A DNA stretch of 24,329 bases from Bacilli bacterium (GTDB lineage Bacteria; Bacillota_I; Bacilli_A; RF39; UBA660). The stretch spans positions 1-24,329 of the forward strand of contig JAEDGC010000026.1 of assembly GCA_016297695.1 (NCBI GenBank). The letters run 5' to 3'. Both the position numbers and the translations under genes were made by a program. Below are positions 16,434 to 22,723 of this stretch, in pieces (the stretch's first letter is position 1; each line of letters starts with the position of its first letter). The notes under the pieces are model-generated. The model was given only the letters and a program-made list of their open reading frames with translations, searched no databases and was not told where the DNA came from.

Positions 16434-16688
16434 TTATTTTACAATTTCTTTTAATTCTTCATATATACTGTCTTCTACTTTAACATTTAATATATTATCT
16501 AATATATGTTTAGTTTGTGCTTTATTTATTACATCTAAATCTTTTTTTAAGTAAGCACCTCTTCCATTAGCTTTTCCAGTTTCATCAATTATTACTTTTT
16601 GTTCTGGGGTTCTTACTATACGTATTAAATCTTTTTTATCTAATTTTTCTTTTGTAACAACACATGTTCTTTGTGGTATTTTTTTCAT
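16434..16688 (-). CDS. ylxR: YlxR/RnpM family RNA-binding protein (DUF448)
   Basis: 84 residues. RTCVVTKEKLDKKDLIRIVR, then GRGAYLKKD (the conserved G-R-G-A-Y), is the complete DUF448 fold. The Bacillus homologue has been described as a modulator of RNase P (RnpM) and a nucleic-acid-binding protein; the role here is inferred. ATG 16688 has a perfect GGAGG. It lies between nusA and infB, its usual place. Confidence 0.93.
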   Translation of the reverse strand: MKKIPQRTCVVTKEKLDKKDLIRIVRTPEQKVIIDETGKANGRGAYLKKDLDVINKAQTKHILDNILNVKVEDSIYEELKEIVK

Positions 16689-16706
16689 TTTATACCTCCA
16701 ATATTT

Positions 16707-17819
16707 TTATTTATTTCCATCCTCATTTATTTGAGACAATGTTTTAACTTCAATTTTATATTTTGTTAATCTACTGGCTAATTTTATATTTGTTCCTTTT
16801 TTACCAATAGCAAGTGACAATTGATCTTCTGGTACAATAGCTAAAGCTTCTTTTTTTGTTTCATCAAGTATATTTACTATTATATTTTTAGCTGGAGCTA
16901 AAGCATTTTGGATAAATTCTTGAATATTTTCACTATAAGCTATTAAATCAACTTTTTCACCATTTAATTCTTTTAAAATATTTCCAATTCTTGAACCTTT
17001 TTCCCCAATACATGCTCCAATAGCATCTACTTTTTCATTTACTGAGTAAACAGCGACTTTACTTCTTATACCTGGTTCTCTAATTACAGAATATAATTCA
17101 ATTGTACCATCAGCAAGTTCTGGAATTTCACTTTCAAATAATCTTTTTACAAATCCATAATGTTTTCTTGAAAGTAAAATTAAAGGGCCTTTTGTTGTTG
17201 ATTCAATTTTAGTAATATATACTTTTATAGATGTTCCCATTTTTACAGCTTCACCAGGTATCATCTCACTTCTTGGAAGTATTCCTCTTGCTCTTCCTAA
17301 ATCGACATAATAATTTTTTGAATCTTCCATAGCTAGGAATCCAACCATCATTTCGCCTTCTTTATCAGCAAATTCTTCCATAATACTATTTCTTTCAGCT
17401 TCTCTTATTTTTTGAGTTACTACTTGTTTAGCAGTACTTGCTGCAACACGTCCAAAATCTTTTGGAGTTACTTCTTTTTCAATTGTTTCGCCAACTTTAA
17501 TATCTGGAACAATTTTTTGAGCATCTTCTAACAATATTTGAGCATCTATGTTTATTGCTGGTGGAACATCTATTACATTGCCTTCTTCATCAACAGTTTC
17601 TGATCCCTCATCAATTTCATCAACTACTACTAAATAAGAAAATACTTTAATTTCACCTGTTTCTTTATTAATATCTACTCTTACATTGGTTTTTGATGCA
17701 TAATTTTTTTTGTATGCAGCTGATAAAGCTTGTTCCATTGCTTCAAAAACAATTTCCTTACTTATATTTTTTTCTTCGACGATATTATTTAATGCTTTGA
17801 TAAATTCTTTGCTATTCAT
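16707..17819 (-). CDS. nusA: Transcription termination/antitermination factor NusA
   Basis: About 370 residues, the Bacillota length without the C-terminal acidic repeats of E. coli. An N-terminal RNA-polymerase-binding domain (NSKEFIKALNNIVEEKNISK) is followed by an S1 domain (EGEMMVGFLAM to KVYITKIE) and two KH domains (VDAIGACIGEKGSRIGNIL; EDQLSLAIGKKGTNIKLASR). It promotes pausing and intrinsic termination. ATG 17819 has AGAGG upstream. GTG 17828 lies 2 nt from that site, too close to use. Overlaps rimP by 8 nt. Confidence 0.97.
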   Translation of the reverse strand: MNSKEFIKALNNIVEEKNISKEIVFEAMEQALSAAYKKNYASKTNVRVDINKETGEIKVFSYLVVVDEIDEGSETVDEEGNVIDVPPAINIDAQILLEDAQKIVPDIKVGETIEKEVTPKDFGRVAASTAKQVVTQKIREAERNSIMEEFADKEGEMMVGFLAMEDSKNYYVDLGRARGILPRSEMIPGEAVKMGTSIKVYITKIESTTKGPLILLSRKHYGFVKRLFESEIPELADGTIELYSVIREPGIRSKVAVYSVNEKVDAIGACIGEKGSRIGNILKELNGEKVDLIAYSENIQEFIQNALAPAKNIIVNILDETKKEALAIVPEDQLSLAIGKKGTNIKLASRLTKYKIEVKTLSQINEDGNK

Positions 17820-18078
17820 TTTCTTCACTACCTCTTTCTTTACTTGATATATCTAAAATATATTCTTCATCAATTAAATCTAGTTTATCTATTATTGGAT
17901 TAATTATATTTGTTGCTTCCACTATAGTATCTAGATCTAATCCATTTACTCTATCTAAAGTTATTTTTAAATAGAAATAATTTCCTTCTTTTTCCCACAT
18001 TATTGAATCAACAATGATATTCATTTCTTGCATTGGAGATTCAATGTTCTTTTTTATTTCTTCTAAAATACTATTCAT
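17812..18078 (-). CDS. rimP: Ribosome maturation factor RimP, N-terminal domain only
   Basis: 88 residues, against about 150 in most RimP proteins. It helps 30S assembly. The N-terminal alpha/beta domain is present: NIESPMQEMNIIVDSIMWEK, YFYLKITLDRVNGLDLDTIV, IINPIIDKLDLIDEEYILD. The usual E-V-S-S-P-G-hydrophobic block appears as LDISSKERGSEENE and the protein then ends, so the C-terminal SH3-like domain that binds ribosomal protein S12 in other species is missing. ATG 18078 follows AAAGGAGC. The clean 8-nt overlap with nusA argues for a real end, not a sequencing error. A longer start at 18120 would use codons inside the leader hairpin. Confidence 0.85.
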   Translation of the reverse strand: MNSILEEIKKNIESPMQEMNIIVDSIMWEKEGNYFYLKITLDRVNGLDLDTIVEATNIINPIIDKLDLIDEEYILDISSKERGSEENE

Positions 18079-18098
18079 AATGCTCCTTTCATTAATAA

Positions 18099-18122
18099 AA
18101 GTGGGATTATTATGTCCCACTT
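18099..18122 (-). promoter_or_regulatory. Leader hairpin of the rimP-nusA operon
   Basis: An 8-bp perfect stem AAGTGGGA/TCCCACTT with an 8-nt loop; on the minus strand it ends CTTTTATTAAT. It lies between the predicted start point (about 18131) and the rimP ribosome binding site (about 18085). The U-run is short, so it would be a weak terminator or attenuator. NusA-dependent self-control of such leaders is known in Bacillus. Confidence 0.55.
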
Positions 18123-18137
18123 AAATCTGTTGATTGT

Positions 18138-18167
18138 ATTATAACACAATACTCTTACTATTGTAAA
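18138..18167 (-). promoter_or_regulatory. Promoter of the rimP-nusA-ylxR-infB-rbfA-truB operon
   Basis: -35 TTTACA (18167-18162), 18-bp spacer, perfect -10 TATAAT (18143-18138) extended by TG one base upstream. Start near 18131, leader of about 53 nt. Confidence 0.7.
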
Positions 18168-18229
18168 CTTTTATTTTCACTCATTATTTAATACTATTCT
18201 GAAAAAAAGTCATACATATTTTCAAAGAT

Positions 18230-18258
18230 GAATGTTAATTATTAACATTCCCTTTTTT
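18230..18258 (+). terminator. Palindrome with T-tract, reading as a terminator on the plus strand
   Basis: GAATGTTAAT and ATTAACATTC (18230-18250, one central base) followed on the plus strand by CC and seven T. It lies between the unknown 159-residue gene and the rimP promoter. All accepted genes are on the minus strand, where the hairpin has an A-tract before it and no good U-run after it. It may end antisense transcription, or act as a weak minus-strand terminator. Confidence 0.4.
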
Positions 18259-18278
18259 TATTTATAATTTAGAATTTT

Positions 18279-18758
18279 TTATCTTAATTTAGGTTGATCT
18301 TTATTATTTAAAGATTCATCAAATTCATCATATTTTCTTGTATATTCAGATACAATATTCATAAAATCAGGATTAGTCGTATTGAAATTTATTTTTATTT
18401 TGCTTCCTATTAAATTTACAGCATTAATCCCTGAAAAATTACCTTGCATAGATTTAATGGCATAATATTTTGTTATACCTATAGTTTCATGTTCTAAAAA
18501 TGTATCGATAAAATCATTTAATATTTGTTCATATAAAACTAAACTATGATCTGAAGTAATTCCTAAATTCAAATGCTTTTCAAAATTTCTTTGTGGTACA
18601 TAAATATCTAATGTACACATCATTTGATTATCAATTTTTGCCGATGAAAAATTCATACTGGCATTAACTTTTTCTATATCAGATAATATTTTTGTAATAT
18701 ATTCAACAACTAATCTAGATCTTTCTGTTGCTATTGCTTGTGCTTCTATTTTTTTCAT
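18279..18758 (-). CDS. Protein of unknown function, 159 residues
   Basis: I do not recognise the family. It is a soluble protein with no signal peptide or membrane helix. The N terminus is helical (MKKIEAQAIATERSRLVVEY, then ITKILSDIEKVNASM). A middle part rich in beta segments (MMCTLDIYVPQ, LNLGITSDHSLVLYEQIL) leads to a helix and a strand-rich part (KIKINFNTTNP), and the protein ends in a charged tail. ATG 18758 has GGAGG 11 nt upstream, and base composition is like its neighbours, so the gene looks real. It lies alone between the tRNA cluster and the rimP operon. No function is claimed. Confidence 0.75.
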   Translation of the reverse strand: MKKIEAQAIATERSRLVVEYITKILSDIEKVNASMNFSSAKIDNQMMCTLDIYVPQRNFEKHLNLGITSDHSLVLYEQILNDFIDTFLEHETIGITKYYAIKSMQGNFSGINAVNLIGSKIKINFNTTNPDFMNIVSEYTRKYDEFDESLNNKDQPKLR

Positions 18759-18795
18759 ACTTTAATATTCCTCCAAGAATTATCTTATATTAAAT

Positions 18796-18825
18796 CATTA
18801 TAAAAGCCTTGAAATTCAAGGCTTT
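18796..18825 (-). terminator. Terminator of the tRNA-Arg/tRNA-Pro unit
   Basis: Stem AAAGCCTTG/CAAGGCTTT (18825-18817 with 18811-18803), 5-nt loop, then on the minus strand TTTTATAATGATTT. It starts 11 nt after the CCA end of tRNA-Pro. Confidence 0.75.
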
Positions 18826-18835
18826 ATAAACTAAA

Positions 18836-18912
18836 TGGTCGAGAAGACAGGATTCGAACCTGCGACCCCTTGGTCCCAAACCAAGTGCACTACCAAGCTG
18901 TGCTACTTCTCG
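18836..18912 (-). tRNA. tRNA-Pro (anticodon UGG)
   Basis: A 7-bp acceptor stem CGAGAAG/CTTCTCG, discriminator A and an encoded CCA end. The anticodon loop TTTGGGA within CTTGG/CCAAG gives UGG, and the T-arm GGTTCGAATCC is complete. 77 nt. Confidence 0.97.
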
Positions 18913-18959
18913 ATATATAATATTATAGCATAAATATTAAAAAATGCTACAAAAAAATA

Positions 18960-19036
18960 TGGTGCGCCCAAAGGGAGTCGAACCCCTAACCTTTAGATCC
19001 GTAGTCTAACGCTCTATCCAATTGAGCTATGAGCGC
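18960..19036 (-). tRNA. tRNA-Arg (anticodon ACG)
   Basis: Acceptor stem GCGCTCA/TGGGCGC with one G-T pair, discriminator A, encoded CCA. The anticodon loop CTACGGA gives ACG, expected to be edited to ICG by TadA. 77 nt. Followed by tRNA-Pro. Confidence 0.97.
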
Positions 19037-19054
19037 ATTGCCAAGCGCATATAA

Positions 19055-19083
19055 ATTATATAATATAAAAAACTAAAATGCAA
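19055..19083 (-). promoter_or_regulatory. Promoter of the tRNA-Arg/tRNA-Pro unit
   Basis: -10 TATAAT (19060-19055, perfect), 17-bp spacer, weak -35 TTGCAT (19083-19078). The start point would be about 11 nt before the tRNA-Arg 5' end. Confidence 0.55.
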
Positions 19084-19095
19084 GTTTTTTATATT
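19062..19095. repeat. 13-bp perfect inverted repeat over the tRNA-Arg promoter
   Basis: AATATAAAAAACT (19062-19074) and AGTTTTTTATATT (19083-19095) with an 8-nt gap. The repeat covers the spacer and -35 of the tRNA-Arg promoter. It could be an A/T-rich hairpin that backs up the tRNA-Lys terminator, or an operator-like site. Confidence 0.6.
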
Positions 19096-19110
19096 ATTAA
19101 TCATTAAATA

Positions 19111-19135
19111 TTAAAAACTCAGTAAAACTGAGCTT
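19111..19135 (-). terminator. Terminator of the Val-Thr-Tyr-Gln-Lys tRNA unit
   Basis: Stem AAGCTCAG/CTGAGTTT (19135-19128 with 19122-19115, one G-T pair), 5-nt loop, T-run of five. It lies 13 nt after the tRNA-Lys CCA end. Confidence 0.65.
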
Positions 19136-19147
19136 ATATTTTTAAGA

Positions 19148-19223
19148 TGGTGTCCCGCCCGAGATTCGAACTCGGGACCCTTTGATTAAAAGTCAAATGC
19201 TCTACCAGCTGAGCTAACGGGAC
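19148..19223 (-). tRNA. tRNA-Lys (anticodon UUU)
   Basis: Acceptor GTCCCGT/GCGGGAC, discriminator A, encoded CCA. The anticodon loop CTTTTAA gives UUU. 76 nt, canonical D- and T-arms. Confidence 0.97.
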
Positions 19224-19233
19224 AAAAACATGA

Positions 19234-19309
19234 TGGCTGCCTCGGATGGACTCGAACCATCGGAATGTCAGAGTCAAAGTCTGATGCCTTACCACTTGGC
19301 TACGAGGCA
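19234..19309 (-). tRNA. tRNA-Gln (anticodon UUG)
   Basis: Acceptor TGCCTCG/CGAGGCA, discriminator G as usual for tRNA-Gln, encoded CCA. The anticodon loop CTTTGAC gives UUG. 76 nt. Confidence 0.97.
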
Positions 19310-19316
19310 TTAAGAA

Positions 19317-19400
19317 TGGTGGAGGAACATAGATTCGAACTATGGAACCCGAAGGAACAGATTTACAGTCTGCCGCGTTTGACCACTTCGCTATTCCTCC
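19317..19400 (-). tRNA. tRNA-Tyr (anticodon GUA)
   Basis: Acceptor GGAGGAA/TTCCTCC, discriminator A, encoded CCA. The anticodon loop CTGTAAA gives GUA, and the long variable arm is typical of bacterial tRNA-Tyr. 84 nt. Confidence 0.97.
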
Positions 19401-19407
19401 AAAAAAA

Positions 19408-19483
19408 TGGTGCCGACTGAGGGAATCGAACCCCCAACCTACTGATTACAAGTCAGTTGCGCTACCAATTACGCTAAGTCGGC
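19408..19483 (-). tRNA. tRNA-Thr (anticodon UGU)
   Basis: Acceptor GCCGACT/AGTCGGC, discriminator A, encoded CCA. The anticodon loop CTTGTAA gives UGU. 76 nt. Confidence 0.97.
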
Positions 19484-19493
19484 AAAAATAAAA

Positions 19494-19570
19494 TGGTGGG
19501 CGCTATAGGACTCGAACCTATGACCCCTTGCTTGTAAGGCAAGTGCTCTAACCAACTGAGCTAAGCGCCC
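19494..19570 (-). tRNA. tRNA-Val (anticodon UAC)
   Basis: Acceptor GGGCGCT/AGCGCCC, discriminator A, encoded CCA. The anticodon loop CTTACAA gives UAC. 77 nt. First gene of the tRNA unit. Confidence 0.97.
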
Positions 19571-19588
19571 ATGCACTGGACATAATCA

Positions 19589-19617
19589 ACTATACCAAAA
19601 GCTATAATTTATGTCAA
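19589..19617 (-). promoter_or_regulatory. Strong promoter of the tRNA cluster
   Basis: Perfect -35 TTGACA (19617-19612), 17-bp spacer, -10 TATAGT (19594-19589). Start near 19582, about 12 nt before tRNA-Val. No clear terminator separates it from asnB, so some readthrough from asnB is possible. Confidence 0.85.
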
Positions 19618-19643
19618 GTGTTTATTTTAAATTTTATTAAATT

Positions 19644-21485
19644 TTATGCTAATTCAACAAAAAATTTATCATACCAAATTAAAAATATGAAAATATTATA
19701 TATTAATCTACCATTATTTTTTTCATTTTTATAATGTTTTTCTAATAAATCATTAATATATTTTTTATCAAAAAAATCATCAACATAATCTCTATTAAAC
19801 ATTTCTTTTACTTTTAAATAATATTTTTCTTCTCTAATCCATTTTGAAAAAGGAACAGGAAATCCTAATTTTCTTCTCTTAGACCATTCTTCTGGAATTT
19901 TTTCATTTGCTATTTTTCTAAACATAAATTTTGTTTGACCATCTTTAATCTGATATTTAGTTGGTATTGTTTTAGCTAATTTAAAAACTTCTTTATCCAA
20001 AAGTGGAACCCTTAATTCAATAGAATTTGCCATTGTCATTTTATCAGCTTTCAATAAAATATCTTGTGGTAGCCAAAAAAACATATCAATATACATTTTT
20101 TTAGTAATTTCATTTTTACCTTTTACTTTATCATAATATGGTTTTAAGACGTCTTTGATTTTCATATCATCTCTTAAATCTGGACATAATACATTATTAA
20201 TTTCTTGTTCTTCAAATATACTTCCATGACCTATATATCTTTCTTCAATTGGCTTACCATATAATTTCAAAGTATTTTGACCAGGAAAATGTGGAAATTG
20301 TCTGGCAATAAATGCTATAAATCTTCTAATAAATAAGGGAATACATCTATAAATTTTTAATATAGTCGGTTCATTATATTCATTGTATCCAGCAAACATT
20401 TCATCTGATCCCTCACCTGATAAAACAACTTTTACCTGTTTGCTAGCAAGTTCTGATAAAAAATATAAAGGTACTGTTGAAAGATTGGCATGTGGTTCAT
20501 CTGTATGATACTCTACTGTTTTTAAAGCATCAAAGAAATCATCACTACTTATATGTTTCTGATAATTTTTTATATTAAGCATATTTGATAATTCCTTAGC
20601 ATATTGTGTTTCATCAAATCCTGCTTCGCTAAATCCAACAGAAAAAGTTTTATCTGGTTTTGCTACGCTTACGACATATGACGAATCAACTCCTCCAGAA
20701 AGATATGATCCAACTTCTACATCAGATGTCATTTGATGATATTTAATAGAATCTTCTAAAGTTCTTTGAAGTTCTTTTTTTAAGCTATTAAATGATTTTT
20801 TTTCTTTTTTAAAATCAATACTAAAGTATTCTTTAACTTCTAACTTATTATTTTTATAAATAAAATAATGTCCTGGTTTTAATTTAAACACATTTTTAAA
20901 GAAAGTTTCTTCAAATACAGAATATTGAAATATTAAATACATTTTTAAAGCTTTTTTATTAACTTCTTTTTTAAAATTAGGATGTCCTAAAAATGCTTTA
21001 ATCTCTGAGGCAAACATAAAATTTTCTTTGTCTTTATAATAATATAGTGGTTTTATTCCAAAATGATCTCTTGCCCCAACTAGTTCATTTTTTTCTTTAT
21101 CATAAATTACAAATGCAAACATTCCTCTTAATTTTTCAAATAGGTTAACACCAAATTCTTCATATCCATGAATAATTACTTCAGTATCTGTTTCAGTTTT
21201 AAATTTATGACCTTTTTTTAATAAAACTTCTTTTATTTCCTTGTAGTTATATATTTCTCCATTAAAAACAATAACTTTGGTTTTATCTTCATTATAAATA
21301 GGTTGAGTCCCTTTATCACTCAAGTCTATTATTGATAATCTTCTATGACCTAAAGAAACTACAGAATCATTGTAAAATCCTTCTGCATCTGGTCCTCTAT
21401 GTGCAATTTTATCAGCCATATCTTTTATTATTTTTTCTTTTTTTGATTTTGGTTTATTATCAACAAACCCTACTATTCCACACAT
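19644..21485 (-). CDS. asnB: AsnB/AsnH-type glutamine-dependent asparagine synthase or peptidoglycan amidotransferase
   Basis: 613 residues. Class II glutamine amidotransferase half: Cys2 nucleophile (MCGIVGFVD), GHRRLSIIDL (R49), FNGEIYN (74-80) and ETDTEV (D100). Synthetase half: the ATP pyrophosphatase loop SGGVDSS (263-269), SVGFSEAGFDETQYA, then LSGEGSDEMFAGYNEY. It activates a carboxylate as acyl-AMP and amidates it with ammonia from glutamine. Members make free Asn or, as AsnH of Lactococcus and AsnB1 of Lactobacillus plantarum, amidate D-Asp or meso-DAP in peptidoglycan precursors. Lying 4 nt after a D-aspartate-ligase-like gene favours the second role, but motifs alone cannot decide. 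ATG 21485 follows GGAAGTGATG. Confidence 0.9.
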   Translation of the reverse strand: MCGIVGFVDNKPKSKKEKIIKDMADKIAHRGPDAEGFYNDSVVSLGHRRLSIIDLSDKGTQPIYNEDKTKVIVFNGEIYNYKEIKEVLLKKGHKFKTETDTEVIIHGYEEFGVNLFEKLRGMFAFVIYDKEKNELVGARDHFGIKPLYYYKDKENFMFASEIKAFLGHPNFKKEVNKKALKMYLIFQYSVFEETFFKNVFKLKPGHYFIYKNNKLEVKEYFSIDFKKEKKSFNSLKKELQRTLEDSIKYHQMTSDVEVGSYLSGGVDSSYVVSVAKPDKTFSVGFSEAGFDETQYAKELSNMLNIKNYQKHISSDDFFDALKTVEYHTDEPHANLSTVPLYFLSELASKQVKVVLSGEGSDEMFAGYNEYNEPTILKIYRCIPLFIRRFIAFIARQFPHFPGQNTLKLYGKPIEERYIGHGSIFEEQEINNVLCPDLRDDMKIKDVLKPYYDKVKGKNEITKKMYIDMFFWLPQDILLKADKMTMANSIELRVPLLDKEVFKLAKTIPTKYQIKDGQTKFMFRKIANEKIPEEWSKRRKLGFPVPFSKWIREEKYYLKVKEMFNRDYVDDFFDKKYINDLLEKHYKNEKNNGRLIYNIFIFLIWYDKFFVELA

Positions 21486-21489
21486 ATCA

Positions 21490-22707
21490 TCACTTCCAAT
21501 AACTATTTTTATATTCTTTGTAATAATGAAGCCATCTTTTTCTTAATAATAAAAATCTTTTGAAATTTTTATCATATTTACATTCCATAGGTTTAACTAT
21601 ATTATTTTTCTTCCACAATTTCAAGGCTTCTTTTTTAAATTCTTGATTTTGACAATATTTTCTTATTATTCCTTTTGGAACAAAAGATAATAACACTTTA
21701 TCTTTTAGTACTCTTTTTTCTATTGTTTTATTAAATATCAAATCATCTACCATTACTTTTACTAAATTACATCCAAGTGGTGTAATATAATAACTACATC
21801 TTCCCTGCCTTGCATTAATTTCTAATACTTTAAATTTTTTATCTCGATAATCATACTTCATATCTACTTCAGCAAAGCCTTTATAGCCGATTTCGTCCAT
21901 AAAATTAACTATATTACTTATTTGCTTATCAATATCACCATCATAAGTATTCATTCCATTTATTAATACTGCTGCATTTCCTACCATTGATTTAGTTCTT
22001 TCTTGCATTCCAATTTGAGCAAAAGAAATCACTTTACATTTACTATTTTTATCAGAATAAATAACACTATCAAATAAGTAACTATCATCTCCAGGAATAA
22101 ATTCTTGAATTATTAACTTATCATCATAATCACTTTCTTTGATATTAGTTAAAATTTCTTCTAATTCTTCTTTTGAATTAACTTTATATATTTTATTTTT
22201 TCCATTAAAACTTAGATGATTATATTTTACAACATTGGCAGGTTTGATAACTAATGGAAACTGAATGTTAATCTTTGAAATATTTTCTTTTTTTGAATCA
22301 AAATATATTGTTTTTGGGAAACATAAACAAGACTTTTCATATGTTTTATAAAATATTTCTTTATTAGTTAAAGTTTTAATTACATCTATTGATGGTAAAT
22401 TATAAATAAATTTTTCATTAAGTTTATCCTTATTTTTTGAAATATATTCTGTATACGTTTCATTAGTACTTATTAATAATATTTTTTTACTTTCATTTTT
22501 ATTTGCAAAATCGTTAATTGTTTTTATAAATACATCTTCTTGCCAAAATTTTTCACAATACTCAATAGTCAAAATATTAGAAAATTTAGTAAATGCTAAT
22601 CTTCTTTGTCCAATTAAATGAGGTTTAATTTTATATGCTTCATAACAACATCTTGCCATATAATATGCATTGGCATCACTTCCTAAAATAAGTACGAAAA
22701 AATCCAT
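21490..22707 (-). CDS. ATP-grasp carboxylate-amine ligase, probable D-aspartate ligase for peptidoglycan side chains
   Basis: 405 residues. The N-terminal domain has ILGSDANAYYMARCCYEAY (7-25) and LAFTKFSNIL, which I recognise from the D-aspartate ligase group (Aslfm of Enterococcus faecium, about 420 residues). ATP-grasp domain: FPLVIKPANVV (K155), IIQEFIPGDDSYLFD (E202), GFAEVDMKYD (E280) and VLEINARQG (E296, N298), the nucleotide and Mg ligands. Such enzymes activate the D-Asp beta-carboxyl and join it to the lysine side chain of UDP-MurNAc-pentapeptide. The basic C-terminal tail may contact the precursor. ATG 22707 has a perfect AGGAGG. It is flanked by a racemase and an amidotransferase, which fits the pathway. 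The acceptor and D-amino acid remain inferred. Confidence 0.78.
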   Translation of the reverse strand: MDFFVLILGSDANAYYMARCCYEAYKIKPHLIGQRRLAFTKFSNILTIEYCEKFWQEDVFIKTINDFANKNESKKILLISTNETYTEYISKNKDKLNEKFIYNLPSIDVIKTLTNKEIFYKTYEKSCLCFPKTIYFDSKKENISKINIQFPLVIKPANVVKYNHLSFNGKNKIYKVNSKEELEEILTNIKESDYDDKLIIQEFIPGDDSYLFDSVIYSDKNSKCKVISFAQIGMQERTKSMVGNAAVLINGMNTYDGDIDKQISNIVNFMDEIGYKGFAEVDMKYDYRDKKFKVLEINARQGRCSYYITPLGCNLVKVMVDDLIFNKTIEKRVLKDKVLLSFVPKGIIRKYCQNQEFKKEALKLWKKNNIVKPMECKYDKNFKRFLLLRKRWLHYYKEYKNSYWK

Positions 22708-22723
22708 TTTAAACCTCCTAGTA

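Noticed and set aside
18836..19570. tRNA 3' ends as phage attachment sites
   Set aside because: No integrase, no partial tRNA copies and no direct repeats of the 3' ends are seen in the window.
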